DNA from: Aquila chrysaetos chrysaetos
Taxonomy: Eukaryota > Chordata > Aves > Accipitriformes > Accipitridae
NCBI RefSeq assembly: GCF_900496995.4
Contig: NC_044011.1
Span: 13,796,041-13,860,040 of the forward strand
DNA length: 64,000 nt
Reading direction: 5' to 3'
Shown here: piece after piece, positions 32,971 through 45,600 of the stretch
Position numbering within the stretch: the first letter of the stretch is position 1
Layout of the letters: each line of letters starts with the position of its first letter
The notes under the pieces: generated by a model
Told to the model about the DNA's origin: nothing
Databases searched by the model: none
What the model saw: the letters and a program-made list of their open reading frames with translations, nothing else
Made by a program: the position numbers and the translations under genes

Positions 32971-35900
32971 CTATAAAAAAAAAAGGAGGAGGATGGTGAG
33001 GCAAAGCTTTCAAGAAGCTTAGACTTCTCTTTAACTGAGCCAGTAATGAAATGGCAAAATAAACAGCTTTTGTGTCATTCACCAGTTTCCAAGAAAACAA
33101 CCTGGCAGGGTGTCCTGGTTGGGCAGATCCAAACACCTCCTCCAGTGGAACCAGAAACTCGTTATCTGAAGGAGTTTCAATATTTAAAACCAGAGGTATC
33201 CTATCCCCCATTTCCATGACCTGCACGCTACCCAAGCCTGTTGCTTCCATCTGTATCTGGATGGACTTGGCTCCTAAAGTACCAGCAAGACCTTAGGCTG
33301 TGTTAGACCCTTCACATGCTTCATCTGCTAATGGTTTGAGGAGTGAGAGTTTCTTCCAACGTAAGCAGAAACCCACAAGGCTCTCCTATAAGAAACAAAA
33401 TGCGAGAATTTTCTTCTGTGGTAACAGTGACATCAGGGATTTTAATGTCTGAAGCGGCTGCAAGTGTGATCGCAGGTCATTCAGCTGCTGACCTCTCCTG
33501 GAAACAGGAGTCAAACTATGGGGGAAGGAAAACTGTAAAAGGCAGGATGGGAAATACAGAGAACTTAACCCAGGACACCAAAAAAGGGACAAGGCCTCAG
33601 TGGAGATGGCCACACGCACCTCACGCCCATGTTTATCTTGCCCTAGTTGGTGGGGTTTTGTCTTCATTGCACAGAGAGGTAGGAAAGCCCTAGGACAGGT
33701 GCTGTAGAGGATGCAGGCAAGGCGGGTTCTGAAGAATTATCAATATTCAGAGCAAGACACAGAAAACGACCTCAAGAAAAACAATTGGGGTGATATCCTT
33801 CCTAAGTTTCTCCCCACCTTGAAAGTTCTTATTGCTTGTCATTTGCTTATCTAAAATGTGACTACAGTGCAGTGCACGTGTAAAGGAAGGTAATTTGTTA
33901 ACTATCTCTGCACAAGTAAACAGAAATAAACTCCACACAAAGTCCTAAAATGGATAAATGCCCTCACATTATCTACAGAAACCTCATCCTTGTACTTTGA
34001 GCTTTCTGGATAATATCACCACAGTCTCACTCAGGCTTTCACCTCTGCAAAACGTACTTGTAAATGACTGTCTTGGTTACTACACCTACCTGCGGTGACA
34101 GATCAGTCGAGGACAATGCCACAGTCTTAGATGCCTCTCCCCACTCCGTCCCCCAGGAATGCATCTCTAGGTTCTGCCTACATCAGCCTCATAACCAAAG
34201 CTCTGTTTTACACCTAATAAAAGTTCCAGTGCTGAAAGTGTGACCACAAATGAAAAATAGTACAATTTAGAGGAAGAAACCTGCTTGTTTATTAATAGAT
34301 ACCCAGGCAATGGGAAGTCTTAAAAAACCCTCACCAATAATACATGGTCTGAGGTGCTCGACACATCTAATCTCCATTCTAGAACAGCTGTTTGGTTTGG
34401 TTTTAAAGGATAGGAACTACCCAGGATAGGTATAAAGTCACCTGGACAGGTGTCTTGAAAGTTCAGGTGACTTTTTCAGTTAACTGCCTTTAAAAGGAAG
34501 TCTAGGTACATCTTTAATACCACAACTTAAAATTCAGCAACAGCCTGCTTTAACATTCACTACTCATATATATGACCCTGTCAGCTTTAGAAAGTAGTTC
34601 TAGATGTACCCCCAGTGCAGAAGGTGAAGCACCCAAGCACAAGTGATTTGGCCAAAAGGCCAAGCAGAACAAGAGAGAAGAGGCACCTGGAATTGTTTCT
34701 CAGCGTTATCACTTAATCCAGTTGCTGCTACATTGCTACAGCCAAACCTGGGGAACGTGTATCTAAAAGAATACACACACGCGTGGTATGCTGCAGTGTC
34801 GACACAACTGAACACCAATGTCTGCCATGCAATGGAGCAGGGGCTTTAAAATTTTACATTCTCCTTGTGTGGTGAATTTGTGTCACCTGACAACAGATTG
34901 GCTCCTGTCAGTCACCTTTCCCATGCATCCCCATAGTCTGTGGACCATAACTGATCTGTCATAACTCAGTCCCAACTCTCTCCCTCCCGCCAGCCACAGG
35001 GTACATTGCACTTGCGTCACAGATAGCAAGGCCCATCTCTCAGAAGCTGAAGCAGCAATTTGGCCTTGCTGTGACTCCGGCAATTAAGCCATAATAGCAT
35101 GCAGTGATTCCTTTTTAAATTATGCAATTCCAACCCTTTTGAGAAGACATTTAGTCAAAATAACTCTTGTTGAAAACTGCAAATGGCCCCATCTCCACCT
35201 GGTCGTGACACAGCATCAGCCACAGCTTTGGCAGAAGAGAGAGAGCCTAACGCAGGACTCCACTGGCCTAGGAAAAGGCCTCTGTACCTATTACAGCTTA
35301 AAAACTAGGTGTAAGCACAAGCACTAGACTAGGTAGCCTCTTCAGTGTGCAGTGAATAGGGTTATGACAGTTCCCTTTTCATATTAACACAACTCCATTT
35401 ATTTTTTCCACTAGCCTTGCTAAACCATCCTGCCCGCTTCCTGTGGACAGGCTGGCAGATGGCTAAGTTTCTCATTACATCTGATGGAAACGCAAAGTGT
35501 ACTGAGATGCTTGACTAGTGAGACTGGCTGAAGGCAAGGTTATTTTCCATTCAGTTTCTATGGATAGGCTGATTGATGATTGGAGACTGCCAACTCGCTT
35601 TATTACCCTGGGGCATATACATCCTTTTCAAAACCTTGCACCCCACAATGGGCCCTCAACATCAACTCTGAAATGCTCCAGAAACACCAGTCCTAAGCTA
35701 GAAATACAAAGGCTCACGATGTTTTTCTCCACACAGGCAACTGCCTCCCCAAGCTTCAACTTTTTGACAGCTTCATCCCTAAACTGCTGCTTCTCCTGTA
35801 CTTTTATGGTTGTTGGTGTTGATGATGATGCTTACCCAGCAAGGAAACCTAACATCCCTTTTCCCTGACTTCTGCAAACAGCCCTTCTCCATCTGACAGC

Positions 35901-38011
35901 AGCAAACCAGAAAAATTAAAATGAGGATACGAAAAGCACTCACCAAGCCTGTGCAATTAGCCACAGTAAATGCCATTCAGCACCACTTTGAAAGGCATCC
36001 AGGAGAGGAAAGCAGCTCCGTCCAGGCTGTGTCAGTTCAGTACAAACTGAACTGAAATGCTCAATAGTCTTCTCCATCATATAGGTAGTCTTTAATTTTA
36101 TGAAGACAGAGGTTGGGGATGTCTGAGAAGAGCTGTAAAACCTTTGCCTTTCTGAAACTCAAAAGTACTTCACATTCCTCTAATTCCTTTTAGGTGAAAG
36201 ACAAGGAATCCACAGCAAAACACCAGCCTTCAATAATCTAGCAGGCAAACATCTCTCGGACTCAAATTTTGAAAATTATTCTACAAAAAGATTTAGATTT
36301 TACATGCCAGAAGCACACGTGGCTTCTTGAAAACCCATTTATGTGGGCACGTGGGCTAGGAAAGCAATACGACATGCTAGCTCAAGCCATCTGCTGCACA
36401 TACCTATAATGACATTTGTTTTAAATAATCTCTGTTTAGCAAACTCCCATGCACAGGCTGGCACAGCGGGATGATCTCAGAGCTTTCCCAGAGTACTCCA
36501 AGCTCAAAACATACACTATATTTCATTAGCCACCAGCCTACTCTGGGCCTCCTGCTCAGCGGCAAGGTTGCATCTTCTGCCATCTTGGAAACAACGCTCT
36601 TCTCTGCCTTGTCCACTTCTGCCTGCTCTAAAAAAGCCCTGGTAAATTGGTGAGGACAAGGTTGTGCCAGAAGAATGGAGCACACGGCCAGTCAGGGTAG
36701 TATTGCCCCTAACGCAACGGAAGGGCAGGTGCTCAGCTCAGCCCCTCTGCCTGAATGGGTGCTCATCTCTTTTGCAGAGAGGCAAGAAGAACTCCCTAAG
36801 GAGGGTCTAGGGTGAAAAGGCACATGGAGGCAGGACATCCTAACACCTGGCTACTGAGCTCATGGCCCAGCCAAGGCTAAGCAATTTTGCTCTGTTGCTT
36901 ATTTCTCGCTCCTCAGGAGCTGCCCTGACTGAGGAATCCCTCGTTTTTGGACAGGATTTCTCCCTTCACCCAGAAGATGGCATAATTTGCTTAGTCTCCA
37001 GTTGCTCTGGATGCACTTGTCCACTTTGCCCTCTAAGCGAAGGGGATGTGGTCTCACCTCACCTCACACCAAAGCTAACCGAAGGAGGAAGCCCTCCCCT
37101 GCCCTGTCCCAACCTGCGGGGACAGGCTTGGCCCTGCTGCATGGGCAGGGAACTTAACAGGGAAAAACCGATTGATAGCCAGCATGTCCCAGACTCTCAA
37201 CTGCTGGAGCCTCTGGCTGTTCATGTTGCTGGGGTAAACAGAGGCCAACCCACTGCTGTCTTTGGATTCCCCATCCACATGGATGTGCCAGGCTCCCCAT
37301 CAGTAAGAGTGCTTTCACAGTGTCAGGACACTGCTTAGGAAATGTAATTGGCCAGGATGGGTTGCTATGACATTTCCCAGAAACAGAACTAATTAAGGAG
37401 GAAATGAGACTATTCAGTACAAGTCAACTACCAGTTCCCTGATATTTCCATAAAAACGAAGCCAAACCGAAAACCAACAAAAATATACAAGCCGGGAACA
37501 TTGTTGGAGTTTGCTTGCAAGTCAAAACAGTACAACTGCAACGTTGTTAGGAACCACAGTCACCTGTCTTTTTATTTTCCCTCTCCTTCTTAAGTTAGTT
37601 GGGCTGTTCTGTCTATCTGTTCATCAGTTTTTCCTGGAAACACCTCAGCATAGAGATTTAGAAATCCTAGGTACCCATTTGAAAAGGCAGGGAAAGATCA
37701 TGGTGAACTAAAGGGAAAGCAAGCTGCTGAATCATGCTGCCATAAACAGTAGTGGTTAGCTAGCTGTTGGCTTATAAAAGGTCAAAATGCAGAGCGAGCT
37801 AGTGATTGCATTTGGCGTGCGTATTTACGGGCATAAAGACAGCGGGTCCCTACAAGCTGTGCCTCAGCCAAGGAACAGCGGTGGTTTGTACATTACACAT
37901 CAACTACATCAACGTTCCTCTCACCTGAAATGAAAACATACTTCAAGCCACCAGCTTTAAAATTCAAAAGCTTCAGAGGAAGAGAGTTCCCTTTTAGGAA
38001 ACAGAGCTTAC
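32971..38011 (-). other. ZC3H12D: ZC3H12D intron 1 (first intron within the coding region)
   Basis: Intron of 5041 bases, donor gtaagc and acceptor ttatag with a short T10 tract, phase 2. It is mixed in composition, with no second gene, RNA or retroelement recognised. Open frames of up to 158 codons on the + strand (36862-37338) have no domain and are not supported. Confidence 0.85.
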
Positions 38012-38394
38012 CTCATTGCAACATTGCTGCCATCGATCACAATGGGTCTCAAGTAATCGGAAGAGTCACTTTCATCTTCTCCAAGCCACTTGGACCCTGG
38101 TGTGGTGCTACATGATCCACGGGCAACAAGTTTTAGCGGGGAAGACTGAGCCTGGCTCTCCAGAGCTTGAGGTTTGCTCCCCATCCGTATCAGCTCTTTG
38201 AGCACATCATCCTCCAGGGCCCCTTGGCCCAGGTTCTCCAGCACTTTGCAGATGTCCTGCTTACCATAGCCCAGCTTGCAGAAAAAATCCAGCTTGCTCT
38301 GGTGCACTTCCACACCCACCGTAGAAACTTTTCTGGACCGTGGTGGTTCTGGTTTGCTAGAAAGTGAACCGGCCAGTGCCATCTTAGCAGGCAT
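38012..38394 (-). CDS. ZC3H12D: ZC3H12D first coding exon: UBA-like domain and first catalytic aspartate
   Basis: ZC3H12D (Regnase-4) is a cytoplasmic endoribonuclease that restrains inflammation by degrading cytokine mRNAs. This exon encodes residues 1-127 plus two bases of Ser128. Residues 33-72 (SKLDFFCKLGYGKQDI ... LKELIRM) form the UBA-like helical domain of the family. A Ser/acidic linker (DESDSSDYL) follows, then RPIVIDGSNVAM with catalytic Asp121. The ATG at 38394 is preceded immediately by an in-frame TAA, so translation cannot start further upstream in this frame. A second ATG four codons on (38382) has a better Kozak context (aagATGg) and may be used. The five exons sum to 1899 bases, a 632-residue protein against 527 in human (recalled). 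Confidence 0.94.
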
Positions 38395-38451
38395 TTACGT
38401 TCCTTTAAACCCAGCGCTCTTGTCTTCCCAGCCTTGTCCAACAGGCATCAG
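38395..38451 (-). other. ZC3H12D: Probable 5' UTR part of the first coding exon of ZC3H12D
   Basis: Upstream of the ATG the minus strand shows a pyrimidine-rich stretch ending cctccctaaag, which could be an acceptor at 38451/38452. If so, a non-coding first exon lies further upstream, perhaps in one of the CpG-rich blocks at 39.6 or 40.7 kb. The AAG acceptor is weaker than CAG, so the border is uncertain. Confidence 0.35.
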
Positions 38452-39599
38452 CTTTAGGGAGGAAAAGATTAGAAACAACAAAACACAAGTGTTAAGGAAG
38501 AACGTGCGATCTCAGTTATTGGCCTAGTGCACAGCAAAGAGACTACCTGATGAGCCGTCTTCTCTCTGAAGAGGCTGTCCAGTCTTCTCTCAGCATTAAA
38601 GCATTTTTCTGGTCCACTCTTATTTATAAAAGCACTGGAGCGTCCGATGCAATGTTTGCCACTCTCCAGGCGTTATGTCAGACAGGTGTCATCCTACTTC
38701 ATGAACTATGCAAGCCTGTCTGTACACAGACACGCTGTATGCGTAAGTTTGTTCTTCACACTTATCTCACAGGAAATGATACAAAGGACGGTGTAACCGG
38801 GGATTTTCAATTTGCTCAGTGTGGTTTGTGAGACAGATAAAAATCTGTCAGATGTTGTTGGATGAGCTCAGATGCCATAGCAACCTAACAACTATAGCAA
38901 TTTTCATCAAGTGATTTAAAGAAATGTTGTTTGCAAAGTAGCTGGGAACTTTTTTTTATAGTTTTGTCTTTCCTAGTATGTGTCCATCTGCGTACACACA
39001 AACATACTTTATGCAATTCTGTCACTTATCTGTTCCGATGCCTGATTTACTCTTTTCGTGTTATTTGCTATTTCAGTGAGGACTTTTATATTCAGAGAAG
39101 CAGCTTGTTTTTTGAAAGCTGTCGGGGCAATGGTTGGAAGCAGGCAGTCTGAAAAGTGGTTTCAATTTCACTTATATTTATTGTCAAGAGAAACTGGTAA
39201 TCCAGAAATGAGTGTGCAGAAGTAGCAGAAAGCTGCTTCAAGCTTCTCCAGAACTGCACTATTTACATTTCTGGTCTAGCCAGTAAATGAAGGTGACGGG
39301 CAGCATACGCAGGCATAGCCAGAGCTGCTTCAGCCCAACAAGCATGACAACAGAAGGACATGCATGGTGACCACTCATCCATCAAGCCATACATCTCTTC
39401 AGTCACTGTTGGCATGCTTGCACCGAAGCTTCTCTCGCCACAGCTCTGCAATTATTGGTATTACCTGGATAAAAGCCGTGGCTGGTACTTCTACCCACAT
39501 GTCGGACATAAGGGCGGCCCTCTTCCCTTCACTAATTGCAGTCAGCAAATGATGCAGAATTAACTGACCAAACAACTACCTTCATGATGAGCCCGGAGC
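38452..39599. other. Region upstream of ZC3H12D
   Basis: No gene recognised. It is either an intron in the 5' UTR or upstream flank of ZC3H12D. Confidence 0.5.
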
Positions 39600-39820
39600 C
39601 ATAACCACATTGCACCCGGCGGCTCCCCTTCCCAGCCCACCCTGCACATCCCCGGGCCGCTGGCCGGAGCTCCCTGCCCAGCCGCGGGCCACCCCAGGAG
39701 CCCAGAAGCCAAAAGCATCTGGAGGAAGGCATGGAGGTACTGGAGACAGGGAGATGGGAGAGGAGCCTGAGTGCAGCTCCTCCCCGAGGCATTAAGAGGC
39801 CCCCCGGGCTGCGGGGAAGA
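39600..39820. promoter_or_regulatory. CpG-rich block, candidate ZC3H12D promoter
   Basis: About 220 bases with roughly a dozen CpG by eye (cccggcggc, cccgggccgctggccgg, gccgcggg) in CpG-poor surroundings. It lies 1.2 kb upstream of the first ZC3H12D coding exon on the minus strand. No TATA box was seen. The role is inferred from composition and position only. Confidence 0.35.
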
Positions 39821-40529
39821 AATCCGCATTGGGTTCCATTAATTTAAAACTGATTAGTTCAGCAGGAAAACCTGATAATTAGTTATAACCCCACCTCATA
39901 CACCTTTGGCCTTTACTTTTCTACGTAGCCTTCTAACTTTCAAGTATTCTTCTGTGGAAGAAATCTGGCACTCTGTTTAAAAGTGACAAATAGCATCAGT
40001 AAAATAAAAAAATACCTTGAATATGTCATATATGTAAGGGGAAAGCAGTTACCATGTGTATTTTTCCATCTAAACCAAAGCATTGCTTATTTTAGCCAAT
40101 GGGCTTGACCGTTTTTCCTCACAGTGCAATCCACAAGTGTAACAGTTTTTACATCTAATCCTTGTTTTTAATTCATGGACTGAGGATGAAAAGGTATTTG
40201 CCTGCTTTTTCATTACTGAAATGGTTTCTCAGCTTTGATATAACTACTCTCTGAACTGAAATCCATTAATGTATCTTTGTATCTGAATACAGCTGGAGCT
40301 GTCACAGCTGGGCTAGCAAGCCCCTGCTTCCAGGTGTGCAGTCAGTGGCTCCAAACATTTAACATGTACTACTTGATTTGTTTTTATGTCTAGATTATTT
40401 TAATAAATTACTGTAAATGAAAAATTTTAGTTGCCATCTGTCCTCAGGTTGAAAACAAAATAATTAATACATATTTTAATAGCCATCACTATTATTTTTT
40501 AAACCTGTATTTCTATCTATTCTGATGCC

Positions 40530-40546
40530 TTTTTTTTTTTTTTTTT
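40530..40546. repeat. T17 homopolymer
   Basis: Uninterrupted run of 17 T in AT-rich sequence upstream of the second CpG-rich block. No retroelement recognised beside it. Confidence 0.9.
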
Positions 40547-40654
40547 AATCACAGAAATTTCCCACATTAGCATCACATTGTATTGTGTATATATTTGTAC
40601 TGGCTTTCATCGGGTTCAATCCTTCACAATTTTACCAGACAGCTTTCCAGCTGC

Positions 40655-40925
40655 AGAGGGTGCAGAGGCCACGTCCGTCTCGCGGCGTGCACCTCGCAGC
40701 CCCAGCAGCAGCAGCAGCACGCACGAGCACGTGCTGGATGAAGGCTGCTCGCCACATCACTTTTCCAGCCCCATCCCAGGAAGCCCCGAGCCCGTGGTCC
40801 ACGTTTGCACACTTTGCATCCCAGCAGGCAGAGGCAGCATTTGCAAGGCCTGGCCCTTCTGTACGCCCTTTGGCTTGGTGAGCTGGGGCAACGCGCGGCA
40901 AACACTGAGCTCTGTGTTGCTGCCT
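40655..40925. promoter_or_regulatory. Second CpG-rich block with a short CAG run
   Basis: About 270 bases with well over ten CpG by eye (ctcgcggcgtgc, cacgcacgagcacg, caacgcgcgg) and a CAG/CAC run near 40700-40720. It lies 2.3 kb upstream of the ZC3H12D coding start. It could be the promoter, an alternative promoter or an enhancer. Open frames through it on both strands are a by-product of GC richness. Confidence 0.35.
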
Positions 40926-42621
40926 GGGGTTGATACGATGCAGTATCAGCCATCACCAGCAACGTGCTAGTTCTGTAAACTTAACCACTGGATTTCTGCT
41001 CGGTCACAGCCAACACTGAGGTTGCCCTTCTAAAGAGAGAATTAAAGTATAATAAAATCACTAGCTTACACGTTAGTAAACAGTCAGTAGCGTGCCCAAG
41101 TCCAACAGGTCAGTTGGCTGCTTATAACCACACAAAAACGTATGACAAGAGGAGAAATTGTGCATCACAGAGTCCAGCTTTTGCTACCACAGACGAACAG
41201 GTTGTGAAATCCCATTTATAAACTTTATGACCTTCATTTTCAAACTACTTAGATTTCCTCCTGCCACTTTTCCCCTCTCAGCTCAGCAGACCCTGTTGGG
41301 AAGCTGCTCTTGTTTTCTCTCCACTGAGAGCCAAAGTCTTCTCGATTCCAGGCTAAATTTATCCACAGGTTATCATGTGCTCATCCTATGTTCCAGCTTA
41401 AAAAGCACCCCTCTCTGTCTACAGTGTTGTGCCCCCTCTTGCATACACATACACACACAGGCACACACGGAATGGCTTTAGCCATGGTTCCAAAATTCTA
41501 TTTTAATCTTAACATTTTAGCAATTAAAAAAAATTACTTTTGACCAAAAAATTGAGACACCTGTCAAGGTCTTCTGTCTTTTTTATATTTTTACAGATTT
41601 GGAAGATTAGAAAATAATAATTTGAATTTTTTGTAAAAAGCTTCCAAAAAAGTAGTGGTTATATTCCAATTCCTCATCTTGAATGACTTTAAAGAATAAC
41701 TTTTGTCTAGTCCTTCCACCAGGTCTTTGCTCCACTTGCAAACAGAGCAGGACCAGGTGCCCAGTGGGTGTGTGTTTAAGCAGCACCTCCAGCAGCTCCA
41801 GCCACAGAAACAGACTAAGGACCAGCTTGACTCAGAGGGAGCTGGGGATCCTCAAAGCCCCCCGCAAAGCCCCGTCCTGCCTGCCCGAGCTGGGGCAGAG
41901 GGGACACGGCCACAGCCAGAGCTGGCGTTGGTCAAGGCAGAGCAGGTTTGAGTCTTCTCTAAACCAGGTGTGCATGCCATAACTCCATTCACGAGCAACA
42001 GCTCCCTGCCATGATAGCGTTCCCACCTCACACCTTAGGTCTGGGCCGCCTCTTCTTCCTCCTCCTCTGTCCCTGAGAACCACGCTCAGCCTGCCAGCCC
42101 ATTCGAGCCCTTCCATGAGCTGTTTCTCTGAAAGAAGATGGGCTGCTCCGCTTTCAGAAAAACAAGGATTTTTACTTGCACAAATTAGAGATGCACATAA
42201 ACTCTTAATATCAAGACCAGTCATTTGTTGTCTTGGTGACTAAGATTCGCCTTTTTTTTCCCCACCTTTCCTGCTGCATTTGCCAAAAACAATAAAAACA
42301 AACTCCCCAGAGAGTGAGCCGTACTCACAGGGAGCCCCACTTGCTCTGCACCTTACCTGACAGCTGCTCTTTCTGCGTTCCAGCAATATCGTCCCACCAT
42401 TCATGAGCCAGAAGCTGGATTCAGAGCAGTACCAGGCTCACAAGGAAGTCGTCAGCCTGTATTTAGAGGCTTTATGGCAAGGCTGATGTCAACTGAGAGC
42501 AAACAAGTGCAGTGAGCAGGTTAGAGCTCATTCTATAAGAAGGTTTTACTTCCTCATTTGGCTGGCCGAGCTCTCATTTAACTGTACAGGTTGATAAACT
42601 TTCACTTCATTTTTCAAAAGG

Positions 42622-42651
<30 letters not shown>
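42622..42651. repeat. A30 homopolymer
   Basis: Thirty uninterrupted A. It may be the tail of an old retroelement, but no recognisable body lies to its left and no target-site duplication was seen. Confidence 0.9.
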
Positions 42652-42655
<4 letters not shown>

Positions 42656-45600
42656 TTCCCAACACAGATCAGTTCTGAGTTACAGGCAAAGATTAGTCAA
42701 ACCTACTGTGGCAGGGATTCACAACACCAGGCAGTAAGAAAACGGCATATGAATTCAGGGGCAAGTGGAAAGTTTTCCACCAGGAATGCTTTACCAAGTT
42801 ATTTCAGCCTCATTCCCCCTGCATCTGGCAAATTTCTGACCTTCAGGGACACATGGAAAAAAAATATTTAAAAAAATCAACGTCTTGCTTAGCATCTGGT
42901 ATTGCAAAGCCTCATTCCAACACCTCCACATCTGAGGGAACCTGCTCTGGGAGACTAGAGTAAAATATCAAAACTCAAACCAAGCCCCCTAACCTACGGG
43001 TGCCTCAATCAAAAGACTACTTCAGAGACATGCAGCCTGTCCACAGCAAAGACCAACAGGCACTTCCCAATAGAAAACTAAGGTTTTCCTCTGCTTCTTC
43101 CTTACCTTGCTGCAAGCAAATATGCCCAAAATCCACTTTTAGGCAGCAGGAAGGGTTGGAGATTTAAGGAGGGGTTAACCTCTGGGACCCTTGGGATGCT
43201 GCGGACAGCTCTGCAGGCATGATGCCCTCTGCCCACAGGGCCAGGGAGGGTGGGGAGACCCCGCTGCAGAAGGAGAACACCTCTGCCACTGTCCCAAGGT
43301 GACACACCTTTCCTGGCCAGAAATTCCCCCCTACTTGCGTATTTTGTGGGAGGAAGCAGGGTAGCCAAACCCTTGGTAGCGGCATCCTGTTTAATCCAAA
43401 GACTGGTTGCTGGTAAGCAAGCCTCACCACCGCTTCCCAGCTGGTTCCAGTCAATGGATGTGCCTTTGCATCACACCCAGACTCCTGGGACCGCTTTGGG
43501 ATGCAGGCTGCTCTGCTGCTCTGAAAAGCAATGCCCTGGCAGCCACAGGCTGAAAGGGCAGCACACCACCTCATCTATCCTGCCTTGGGCACAAAACTCC
43601 CTCTGATCCCAAAGGTCTGGCTGGGCAGGTTAGTGGCTACAGAAATAGGAAAAATGTTCCTAAGGTCACAGCTAAAGAAACGTATTAGTTTGCTGCTGCC
43701 CAGAACAGCTATAAGAGCAGAACACCCAGAGCCTTTGACTCCACATCTCTGGAGAAGAAGGATCTTCTTTGCTCCATTTAAACTTGCAAAATGCCACACA
43801 CCTCATCACAAGACCGCCACGGAGCAGTACTATTGGAAAGGAAAGAGAAAGTTGCTGTGTTATTTATAATCCAGGAAGGCAACAGAGCAAAGCACACGAC
43901 ATTGCGTAGTACCGTTTTAACTCCTACTTCTCAGTAAAACGTTTTTTTTTTTACTACATAAAAAGAACAAACCAGAGCTTATAGAAAGAAACAAGAAGAA
44001 AATCAGATATGAGGATTTTGCACTCGTCTTCCGTTTCTAATGAAATGACTAAACCCACCTACTGTAAAAAGCCATGAGCAAAACACTTCAACATCATTCA
44101 AATCATGGTCAGCCAGGAAGACCCTTACCCAATTCCTGAAATCTGTTCAGACCCTTTGCCTAGGTGATAGCTAGCTGAGACACAGAAGACCATGAGAAAT
44201 AAAGGATCATATTTAATTTTTCAGATGGTCTCAAACCCTTTCGCTCACCAGCACAGCTAAACATTTGAGCGCCCAAGGCTGTGGTTTCACAGACATTTCC
44301 TTTCTCCGCTGTGCTCCCTTGCGCTGACAAGCACGCCGAGTTTTCCCGGCACAAAGATTTATTGCTGCTCAGTGGCACTGTTACGTTCAAGAGGGAAAGA
44401 GCTGCAGTGTTTTCAGAGGGGAAGATCCCCCCACTAATGGATGTTCATTCCGCTGTTGAGCTGAAGACTGAGGATTTACTGGGTTGTGAAACAACTAGAC
44501 CTTCACCAGAAAGAATCATTACCAACCTCAAAGCAAGACAGCCTTGCTGTGGCAGCTCCTGGAGGCTATGGAGAGGACCCCACCATGACTTTCAAGGAGG
44601 CACCCTGTGCAAAACCTCTTTCCCGATGCTGTTAGACTTTAGTATGGAAAAAACATTCTCTTGAAACTCGTAGTGTGGAACAGGTGTTTTGGTCTACACA
44701 CCCCAGTGAGCTATTTGCTTTGCTAAAGGAAGCAGTCATTTATTGCATCAGCACCAGAGAAAAGCGTTATTACTGTCTTCCTCATCTGAATAAGTTCACC
44801 TGCTGGGAAAATCAAACAAGCATAGGTGGCCATAGTATCACAGCAAAAATTCTTTAGCCCCTAACCAGCAGAAGACAGTCAGGATAAAGCAAATGCTTAA
44901 TCAAATACAGGTCTATTGCCAGGAATATTTTAAACAGTTCCTGGAACTAATACGTTCCCCCTCCTGCCCCGAACAATCTCCCTGCTGCCTTCAGCAAGGC
45001 TTGGGTCAGACCCTCAAGGCACACTCCCTCAATTCAATCTCCTGGTTCACAAAGAACAAGTCACTGTTACACAGTACAAGCTACACTCCTAATTTTAAAT
45101 ATGAGTTTTACACACCATTAGGCAAAGTCTAGATGTTTTCTGCCAGTAAAATTCTCTCCCTGTTGGAGACGCTGGCAATTTTGACTTGGAGACATGTATT
45201 CACCCCCCAAATTTACATCACTAACTCAACAGGTCCTGCTAGAGTGCCTGACCAGTTATTGATGGGCAATCCTGTATTCAGGCTGTTAAAGAGCCAGTAT
45301 CTGCAGAAAAGGTATTTTTACATGCTTACCAAAATGACCACCTTTCCTCCCTCCCCAAAACTATGCCACAGTAGTGAGCACTCCATCTGACCACAGAATA
45401 GGGAGAACAGAGAAGAACTGATTTCAGTACTACAGCCAATGGTAACTTCTTCTACATCTTGGAAAATGACAATCCCATCTTAAGATCTGATGTAGCAGGA
45501 TGCCAACTTGTTTTTGCCTAAAATATCTATTTTTTCCTCTGCCTTTTGTATAAAAACATACTATTACTCAAGTGTTTTCCACTGGGCTTATAATAAAAAG

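Noticed and set aside
36862..37338. 158-codon plus-strand frame inside ZC3H12D intron 1
   Set aside because: No domain or motif, opposite strand to the host gene, no splice or polyadenylation context. Probably a chance frame in less AT-rich DNA.
40613..40623. GGTTCAATCCT, resembling a tRNA or SINE B box
   Set aside because: No A box at the required distance, no cloverleaf and no terminator T-run in a sensible place. Chance match.
40578..40970. Overlapping plus and minus frames of 90-130 codons
   Set aside because: They coincide with a CpG-rich block in which stop codons are rare. Sequences are Ala/Pro/Ser-rich with no family resemblance.
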